NCBI GenBank assembly: GCA_013141415.1
Contig: JABFQY010000001.1
Span: 1-64,000 of the forward strand
Source of the DNA: Kiritimatiellaceae bacterium
GTDB taxonomy: Bacteria; Verrucomicrobiota; Kiritimatiellia; Kiritimatiellales; Tichowtungiaceae
DNA length: 64,000 nucleotides
Direction of reading: 5' to 3'
How positions within the stretch are numbered: position 1 is the stretch's first letter; the number at the start of each line of letters is the position of its first letter. The notes beneath the pieces are model-generated. The model did not search any database, had not been told where the DNA came from, and worked only from the letters and a program-made list of their open reading frames with translations. Shown here in pieces: positions 58,405 to 64,000 of the stretch. A program made the translations under genes and the position numbers.

Positions 58405-59717
58405 TTTTTCTTTTTCCGCATGGAGGCCCAGTGCTCCAGCCGCTTCCGGATGGTTTCTTCATAGCCCTGGTCGGTCGGGGCGTAATAAACCCGGTCGGTC
58501 GGCACATATTCCTGATCAACAAAATGATCCGTACCGTCGTGAGCGTATTGGTACTGCACATCGCCTTTGCCGGGATGCGGCGCGTTTTTCAGATGGTCCG
58601 GCACCGGCAGCGTGCGGCCGCTTTCCACATCGGCCAGTGCCGCATCAATGGCGAGATAGCTGGCGTTGCTTTTCGGCGCACAGGCCAGATAGGTTGTCGC
58701 CTGCGCCAGAATAATGCGCGCTTCCGGCATGCCGACAAAATCGACCGCCTGCATGGCCGCTATTGCCACTGACAGTCCGCGCGGATCGGCGTTGCCGATA
58801 TCTTCAGAGGCCAGAATCACCAGTCGGCGGGCGATGAAGCGCGGGTCTTCGCCGGCGTAGACCATTTTTGCCAGCCAGTAGATCGCCGCGTTCGCATCGG
58901 AGCCGCGCACGCTTTTGATGAAAGCCGAAATGGTGTCGTAGTGTTCGTCTTCGTCGTGATCGTATGACACCGCTTTTTTCTGAACCGACTCTTCGGTTTC
59001 ATGGCGCGTCAAATGAACGACACCGTCCTTGCCGGGCGGCGTGGTCAGTGCGGCGATTTCGAGCGCGTTCAGCGCGCGGCGGGCGTCGCCTTCGCAAACG
59101 GTCGCCAGATGCTCCAGCGCGTCGTCGTCAGCAGTCACCAGTCCGTTCAGTCCTGCCGGATGTTCCATCGCGCGCTTCAGCACGGTCTTGATGGCCTCTT
59201 CGCTCAGCGGGTTGAGCTGGAAAATCTGTGAGCGTGAGTTGAGCGGTGTGTTGATGAAAAAGAATGGATTATGCGTCGTCGCGCCGATCAGAATAATGTC
59301 GCCGCTCTCGACGTAGGGCAGGAGCACGTCCTGCTGCGATTTGTTGAAGCGGTGGATTTCGTCGATAAAAAGAATTGTGTCCTGCCGGTGAATTTTTTTC
59401 CATCCAGCGGCCTGTTCGAGCAACTTGCGCAGAATGGCGACATTAGCCAGTACGCCGCTGGTGCGCTCGAAACGGCGGTCGGTGACGAGCGCAATCACTT
59501 CGGCCAGCGAAGTTTTGCCGCAGCCGGGCGGGCCGTAGAGAATGACGCTCGAGATGCGGTCGGCCTCAATTGCGCGGCGTAGGAGTTTGCTCGCGCCGAG
59601 GATGTGATCCTGCCCGGCGATTTCGTCGAGAGTTCGCGGACGCATCCGCGCCGCCAGCGGCGCGGTGCCTGCGCCGGGTTTTGGATTAACAGACGGGGTT
59701 CCCTCGAAAAGTTCCAT
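58401..59717 (-). CDS. rarA: Replication-associated recombination protein A (RarA/MgsA)
   Basis: This 438-residue AAA+ ATPase acts at stalled replication forks and resembles clamp-loader subunits. Walker A is GPPGCGKTSL near 60-69 and Walker B is LFIDEIHRFNKSQQD near 118-132; the sensor 1 LIGATTHNPFFFIN and the C-terminal tetramerisation region (IYWLAKMVYAGEDPRFIARR) are complete. The N-terminus LAARMRPRTLDEIAGQDHIL is the usual start. It heads an operon with the folate enzyme. Confidence 0.95.
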   Translation of the reverse strand: MELFEGTPSVNPKPGAGTAPLAARMRPRTLDEIAGQDHILGASKLLRRAIEADRISSVILYGPPGCGKTSLAEVIALVTDRRFERTSGVLANVAILRKLLEQAAGWKKIHRQDTILFIDEIHRFNKSQQDVLLPYVESGDIILIGATTHNPFFFINTPLNSRSQIFQLNPLSEEAIKTVLKRAMEHPAGLNGLVTADDDALEHLATVCEGDARRALNALEIAALTTPPGKDGVVHLTRHETEESVQKKAVSYDHDEDEHYDTISAFIKSVRGSDANAAIYWLAKMVYAGEDPRFIARRLVILASEDIGNADPRGLSVAIAAMQAVDFVGMPEARIILAQATTYLACAPKSNASYLAIDAALADVESGRTLPVPDHLKNAPHPGKGDVQYQYAHDGTDHFVDQEYVPTDRVYYAPTDQGYEETIRKRLEHWASMRKKKK

Positions 59718-59754
59718 ACGAGAGGAGTTTAGTCATCCGCCGCCGCTTTACAAG

Positions 59755-62469
59755 CTATGGCGCACAGAGGACTTCGACGCCTTCCGGGGCGGTGTAGTTC
59801 AGTTCGATTTTCCCTTCGACCCGCTTCCACTCCACATGAATACTGCCTTTTGGATGAGGATAGGTTCCTCTGGCCCAGTCAATGGTGTCGGCTTGCGGAG
59901 CGATGAGAACCTTGTTCGGATTTTTCGGGTCGGGCAGTTGAACGCCCAGCGTATGCCGCATGGCGCTGATGAGAGGTTCTCCGCCCCACGAGTGGCAGCG
60001 GCTGCCGACTTCCTGAACCCCCCGGCACAGGCATTCCCACAGCGTACCGGAATCCGCTTTCATCATGGGCCGGTAATGGTCACGGATGACCTGTTCCGCT
60101 GTGCCGATGCGACCCCGCTGATAGAGCATCTCAATTGCATAGAAGAGAAAGTAATATTCCGCGTGACCGGAAAACTGACCGTTTATCTGCGCGTCGGCTG
60201 CGTTGCGTTTAAGGCGCTTTTCAATATATCGGCAGGCGGCATCCTGCTGCTTTTCGCTGCCGATGCGATAGAGCGTTGCCAGAATGTTCGCGTGCAGTGC
60301 CGTGGTTTTTGCCTGCGATCCGTCCGCGTTCAGATAAGGGGCAAACCGATCTTCTGAATCAATCCAGAGGTGTTTTTCAAAAGCAGTGCGTACCGCAGAC
60401 AGTTCCTCGCGCAACGCTTCGGCGCGATTTGTTTTTCCGATCACACCGGCCATTACAGCGGCACACTCCAGTGCGCGGATGCGAAAGGCGTTCAGTACGG
60501 CATTGGCCCGCCCGAGCCGTTCTTCGCGAAGCACACCCCAGTCGATGAAAACATTCAGATGGTCTGATCCCCAGAGGCCGGTTTCGTCGGCAATCCATTC
60601 GGGACTGCTTAGAATGTTTTCGAGTGCGGGCCACAACGTTTCGACGAGCGCGGCATCTTGCGTGAGTTTCCAGTAGTCGTGCAGACAAAGAATCCAGATC
60701 AGGGTGAAATCTGAGAGACAAGAAACCGTCCATGAAGGTGCCGAAGCGGGCATTTGCCCGTTTCCAAGCTGGGAATATGCAAACAGCCGGAGAAAGCGAT
60801 TTGGAATCCGCCGGTCCGCATTGACCATCTCATGCATGTGGATGTTGACGTACCCGTCGCCAAGGTAGGTTCCGCGTTCACGCCACGGGCAGTCGGCATA
60901 GGAATCCTCGGTGGAAACCTGCAGGGTGCGGAATGCTGTTGCATAGGCCCAGTTGAGAACGGGCTCGGAGCACTCAAAGCTCCCGAGATTCGGGAAATGG
61001 CAGTTTGCGCTTAGTATATGAGCGTCGTGAATGTGCGCCGTTCCGGTTTCGCCGTCAGGCAGGGAGAGTGTAAGCTGAAGAAAATGCCCGCCGCGCACAT
61101 GGAAGCTTTGAATTTTCTGACGGCCGCCGCGCAGAATATAGCGGTCGACGGCATTGACGAAAGGATTGGAACCATAGAGGCGGATGAGCCCGTCTTTGCG
61201 GAGCCAGTCGTCCACGCCCACGTCCAGAACAGTTCCGGCGGGCGCTTCAACCTCCACGGTGATGTAGCCGTCGAATTCTTTTTTGAATTCATAGACCCAT
61301 GCGCGGGCCCCGGTTTGCATCGGGGCGGTTTCTTCTGATGTTCCGGCGACAATATCCCAGGCCCGGAGGCGGGCCGGAAGCTGCGGCTCGCTGTCAGCCG
61401 GTACGGTATTCCAAACGATACCCGAAGACCGGAGGCTTTCATGGTCGAACGGCACCGCATTATTCGCGGACGGTGTGTTTTCGGGCGGGGTAAGTTCGGA
61501 ATAAAGCAGCCCGGTTGTACAGTGGACCTCCGGCTCGGATCGGATTGTGAGTCCGGCCTGCCGAGGAATTCCAAGCAGCAACCCCCAGACCTCTTCGAGC
61601 TGCTCAATTTCTCCGTACAGCAGGTTCCAGCCCGCTTTGAGGTGGAGCGTGGTGTTCTGCCGGTTTCCGCGCAGGGGTTCCGCCCGATATACCAGCGGAG
61701 TTCCGTTGAGGTAATGCTTTCCCCAGAAAATTCCAATATCTGTCATTTGCTCGCGCGGGGCGTGAATCCATGCGGCATAGAGAACACAGCGCTTGGCGGA
61801 GTTTTTTGAACAACGGTCCGGATACATCTGGCGGAATCCGATAATGGATTCATCCCGGGCCAGATCGAAGATCGCCTTTTTATCCGGCATGAGCGCTGCG
61901 AAGGTCGAGCACGGAACGCTGCGCGGCATCAGGGTTCCCCACCGGTTCTGATTGGCAATTTTCACCGGAGTGCGGGGTTTGTTTGCGTCCAGTTTTCGTG
62001 TGTCCAGAATTTCCGCCGGGCCGATCGCAAAACTGAAAGTAGGAGCCTGAGCATCCCATGCGTCCATTACCTGAACGCTCCACGCGCCGGGGGTGGCAAA
62101 ACTAATTGTTTCGCCGGCGACCGCTTCGCCCCAGGCAATGAACCCGCCAGCGCTTTCGCGTGAGGTTTGAAAGGAACTGGCTCCGTAAGAAGTTGCTTCC
62201 ACGCAAATGGTATTGCTTCCGGGATGCAGGTGCGCGGCGATGTCGTAGGAATCATATTCGGGATGACCCGGCGCAAACCGAGCCGGCCCCGCACCGATGA
62301 AGGCTCCGTTGACGATTAACCGGTAACGCGAGTCGGCAAAAAGATTCAGGGTGGCTGAGGTCGCCGGGGAACTCAATGTGAAGTTAAGCAGGAAGCGTCG
62401 GAAAAGGTTGCGGCCGTTTCCAGTTGGCTCATCCCAGATAAACGAAGCCGGATGCGAAGCGCGATCCAT
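59755..62469 (-). CDS. Alpha-L-rhamnosidase-like (GH78-type) protein
   Basis: This 904-residue protein resembles bacterial alpha-L-rhamnosidases: N-terminal beta-sandwich domains (SRYRLIVNGAFIGAGPARFA), an (alpha/alpha)6 barrel with SYADCPWRERGTYLGDGYVN near 517-536, where acidic residues of the catalytic site are expected, and a C-terminal beta domain with ARGTYPHPKGSIHVEWKRVE. No signal peptide is seen, so it may act in the cytoplasm on imported or recycled rhamnosides. The catalytic pair is not fully conserved in the usual wording, so activity is uncertain. It stands alone, upstream of the tRNA genes. Confidence 0.8.
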   Translation of the reverse strand: MDRASHPASFIWDEPTGNGRNLFRRFLLNFTLSSPATSATLNLFADSRYRLIVNGAFIGAGPARFAPGHPEYDSYDIAAHLHPGSNTICVEATSYGASSFQTSRESAGGFIAWGEAVAGETISFATPGAWSVQVMDAWDAQAPTFSFAIGPAEILDTRKLDANKPRTPVKIANQNRWGTLMPRSVPCSTFAALMPDKKAIFDLARDESIIGFRQMYPDRCSKNSAKRCVLYAAWIHAPREQMTDIGIFWGKHYLNGTPLVYRAEPLRGNRQNTTLHLKAGWNLLYGEIEQLEEVWGLLLGIPRQAGLTIRSEPEVHCTTGLLYSELTPPENTPSANNAVPFDHESLRSSGIVWNTVPADSEPQLPARLRAWDIVAGTSEETAPMQTGARAWVYEFKKEFDGYITVEVEAPAGTVLDVGVDDWLRKDGLIRLYGSNPFVNAVDRYILRGGRQKIQSFHVRGGHFLQLTLSLPDGETGTAHIHDAHILSANCHFPNLGSFECSEPVLNWAYATAFRTLQVSTEDSYADCPWRERGTYLGDGYVNIHMHEMVNADRRIPNRFLRLFAYSQLGNGQMPASAPSWTVSCLSDFTLIWILCLHDYWKLTQDAALVETLWPALENILSSPEWIADETGLWGSDHLNVFIDWGVLREERLGRANAVLNAFRIRALECAAVMAGVIGKTNRAEALREELSAVRTAFEKHLWIDSEDRFAPYLNADGSQAKTTALHANILATLYRIGSEKQQDAACRYIEKRLKRNAADAQINGQFSGHAEYYFLFYAIEMLYQRGRIGTAEQVIRDHYRPMMKADSGTLWECLCRGVQEVGSRCHSWGGEPLISAMRHTLGVQLPDPKNPNKVLIAPQADTIDWARGTYPHPKGSIHVEWKRVEGKIELNYTAPEGVEVLCAP

Positions 62470-62608
62470 AAAATCCCTTTGGTTATGGCCCGAAATTTCT
62501 GCGTCGGGAAGGTTCGTAAGGTGGCGGAACAGCCGGGCTTAATCAATATGTTTTTTCCGCGCGCCAGAACGGCTTTGCTCCGCCCTGCGAACTTATCCCA
62601 GTTTGCGC

Positions 62609-62636
62609 TTGAAATAAGAAGTTCGCCGACTATCCT
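62609..62636 (+). promoter_or_regulatory. Candidate promoter of tRNA-Asp
   Basis: TTGAAA at 62609-62614 is followed after 16 bases by TATCCT at 62631-62636. The predicted start, near 62643, is ten bases before the tRNA. The rest of the 184-base gap holds nothing else I can identify. Confidence 0.5.
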
Positions 62637-62653
62637 CCTTGTCTCTTTCTTGC

Positions 62654-62729
62654 GGGGGCGTAGCTCAATGGTTAGAGTGCCAGCCTGTCACGCTGGATGT
62701 TGCGGGTTCGAGTCCCGTCGCTCCCGCCA
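62654..62729 (+). tRNA. tRNA-Asp (anticodon GTC)
   Basis: The acceptor arms ggggcg-type (62654-62660) and cgctccc pair, with G discriminator and encoded CCA. The D-arm, the anticodon loop cctgtcacg and the T-arm gttcgagtc are standard. The anticodon is GTC and the G discriminator fits aspartate. Confidence 0.96.
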
Positions 62730-62913
62730 CTTCTAACCGATTCCAAATCTGAGAACGGTTTTTCAGAGGAAGTTTTTCGCGAATAAAATTTTGGCATTTC
62801 AGGCGGGCTTTTTGTCGAATTCAAAAAACCTGCTCGTTTAGGAATAACTATTGCTTTATTTACCACAAATGCAGAAATTGTATCCGGAAAATTGAGCGGG
62901 AGGCAAACGGACA

Positions 62914-63177
62914 GTGATTTCAATGGGAGACAGAGTTCCGATGTTCAAGTTGCGGCCGTATCGCGGACTGCTGATAGCGGCCGTGTTTGTATTGGTTGTC
63001 GGCGGGCTGCTTTCCGCTTATTTTTTTACGGAAGACGTCTATCGCGCTGGAGCCCATCGAGGACTCTTTACTCTGATTGTTACGCTGGTTCTTGCCCTTC
63101 TTCTGGTGATGGTATCCTTTTCGCGGTACGGTTTCCGCCACCTGTGGCACCATCGCCCCGGTTATAAACGCGGCTGA
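62914..63177 (+). CDS. Small two-helix membrane protein
   Basis: This protein of at most 87 residues has two hydrophobic segments (GLLIAAVFVLVVGGLLSAYF and FTLIVTLVLALLLVMVSF) and a basic C-terminus, indicating a small inner-membrane protein. I do not recognise a family. A GTG at 62914 has gggagg ten bases upstream; ATGs at 62923 and 62941 are possible, and the last would leave out only polar residues. It lies between the two tRNA genes. Confidence 0.5.
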   Translation: MISMGDRVPMFKLRPYRGLLIAAVFVLVVGGLLSAYFFTEDVYRAGAHRGLFTLIVTLVLALLLVMVSFSRYGFRHLWHHRPGYKRG

Positions 63178-63181
63178 GGGT

Positions 63182-63209
63182 TTGACTTCGCCGGAACTTT
63201 TCGCATAAT
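63182..63209 (+). promoter_or_regulatory. Promoter of tRNA-Thr
   Basis: TTGACT at 63182-63187 and CATAAT at 63204-63209 are 16 bases apart and each match the sigma-70 consensus in five of six positions. The tRNA begins 17 bases after the -10. Confidence 0.7.
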
Positions 63210-63225
63210 CCCGCCTCTTTTTGAT

Positions 63226-63300
63226 GCCGGCGTAGCTCAGTGGTAGAGCAGCTGATTTGTAATCAGCTGGTCGGGGGTTCAAATCCCTCCGCCGGCTCCA
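63226..63300 (+). tRNA. tRNA-Thr (anticodon TGT)
   Basis: The acceptor arms gccggcg (63226-63232) and cgccggc pair, followed by a discriminator T and encoded CCA. The anticodon loop is tttgtaa with anticodon TGT, and the T-arm ggttcaaatcc is standard. Confidence 0.96.
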
Positions 63301-63303
63301 GTT

Positions 63304-64000
63304 CTAAAGTCCGGGCTCGGTTTTCCACCCTTTGGAAATCCGTTTCTGCAGCGCATCCCAGGTCGGAATTCCACTGATTGCATCTGCGGCCTCGACGTTG
63401 CACGCGCCGCTTCCAGTGGCGGAGTCCATGACGGCTTCGGGGTTTTGGCCGTAAAGCAGTCCGGCAAGAAAGCCCGCGATAGCGCAGTCCCCCGCGCCGG
63501 TTGTGCCGACTACTTGCTTCTCAAAGCAGGGATGATAAAGCTCGCGGTCAATCCATTGGGCCGGATTGGCTGGCGCGCCGTTTCCAAACTTTAACAACCG
63601 TGCGGAATTGGCGGAACTGCGAAGATAGAGACCGTATGCGCCGAGTTTCATAACGACCATTCCGGTGCCCATCGCAATCAGTTCGTCCGACAGAGCGCGC
63701 AGATCCGTTTGTCGGAGTCCGCCAAGCGGTTCACCGGCCTCGAGCGCGGCTTCAAATTTTGCAAAGCGCGGGCGGTCGAGCATATAGAGCAGTTCGTCCA
63801 CGCTGGGCAGGAAAATATCGACGTGCGGCAGAATATTGCGGAGCAGAGCGCGCCAGTCGACGCGGCCTGATTCCGCGCCGGAGTCCGGCCGGGCCATATC
63901 CAGAGAGGTTGTCAGACCGTTCGCCTTGGCGTTGCAAAACAGCTTTGCCGTTTCTGCACCGCAGTCTAAAAACATACGACGCATCAGCGGCGGATAGCCG
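63304..64000 (-). CDS. PfkB-family carbohydrate kinase, 5' end cut by window edge
   Basis: The visible part, about 232 residues, is the C-terminal two thirds of a ribokinase-like sugar kinase. The catalytic base and anion hole are in VGTTGAGDCAIAGFLAGLLY near the end, and VDIFLPSVDELLYMLDRP and MVVMKLGAYGLYLRS are typical strands. The frame stays open through position 64000, so the start lies outside the window. The sugar substrate is not known. It is transcribed toward the tRNA-Thr gene. Confidence 0.9.
   Translation of the reverse strand, partial: GYPPLMRRMFLDCGAETAKLFCNAKANGLTTSLDMARPDSGAESGRVDWRALLRNILPHVDIFLPSVDELLYMLDRPRFAKFEAALEAGEPLGGLRQTDLRALSDELIAMGTGMVVMKLGAYGLYLRSSANSARLLKFGNGAPANPAQWIDRELYHPCFEKQVVGTTGAGDCAIAGFLAGLLYGQNPEAVMDSATGSGACNVEAADAISGIPTWDALQKRISKGWKTEPGL

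Noticed and set aside
62735-62763. Terminator after tRNA-Asp
   Set aside because: aaccg and cggtt with a T-run are present, but the stem is only five base pairs with a long loop.

Overview
This 64 kb window looks like the chromosome of a Gram-negative bacterium of the PVC group, most plausibly Kiritimatiellota or a related Verrucomicrobiota lineage. This is inferred from the combination of an exosortase/EpsI pair beside a very large exopolysaccharide (EPS) locus, RNase Y, S23-type four-helix-bundle genes and abundant degenerate 7-8 bp repeat arrays. No rRNA or marker gene here settles the taxonomy. Both ends are cut: the right edge truncates a PfkB-type kinase, and the EPS locus probably starts to the left of the window.

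Region 1 (1-31.6 kb) is one continuous plus-strand EPS locus with many overlapping genes. It holds a TupA-like ATP-grasp enzyme, a Wzx flippase, two Wzy/O-antigen-ligase-type membrane proteins, a WbaP-type initiating sugar-phosphate transferase, a WecG/TagA-type transferase fused to a VanZ-like membrane domain, seven GT4-like and two GT2 glycosyltransferases, two GT-C-like membrane proteins, three hexapeptide acyltransferases, a nucleotidyltransferase-kinase fusion, an APH-fold kinase and an SDR sugar-nucleotide enzyme. It ends with an exosortase and its EpsI partner. The picture is Wzy-dependent synthesis of an acylated surface polysaccharide, coupled to PEP-CTERM-type protein sorting.

Region 2 (31.6-38.6 kb) carries leuA preceded by a textbook leucine attenuator (leader peptide plus competing hairpins), aroE, a prepilin peptidase, a D-aminoacylase-type amidohydrolase, a toxin-antitoxin pair and an MFS transporter. 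Region 3 (38.7-48.3 kb) is accessory: an AddA-like helicase-nuclease interrupted by several palindromic insertions, a WYL regulator overlapping a DUF4143 ATPase, a cassette between 62-bp direct repeats, a PDDEXK nuclease and several small orphans. Region 4 (48.3-64 kb) is mostly housekeeping: a cell-wall amidase, a K+ channel, ferritin, mutY, rpsP-khpA-trmD-rplS-rnhB-yraN, rny, 5-formyl-THF cyclo-ligase, rarA, a rhamnosidase-like hydrolase, tRNA-Asp, tRNA-Thr and a PfkB kinase.

The most unusual signal is a family of degenerate tandem arrays with 7-8 bp period, dense from 12 to 27 kb. They usually fold back as G/A-rich left and C/T-rich right arms, sit in frame inside many EPS genes, and in two places enclose a gene for an S23/four-helix-bundle protein. 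Those two cassettes (about 22.1-22.7 kb and 24.0-24.6 kb) resemble the intervening sequences of 23S rRNA, but they lie between protein-coding genes. One of them appears to have split an O-antigen-ligase/TPR gene.
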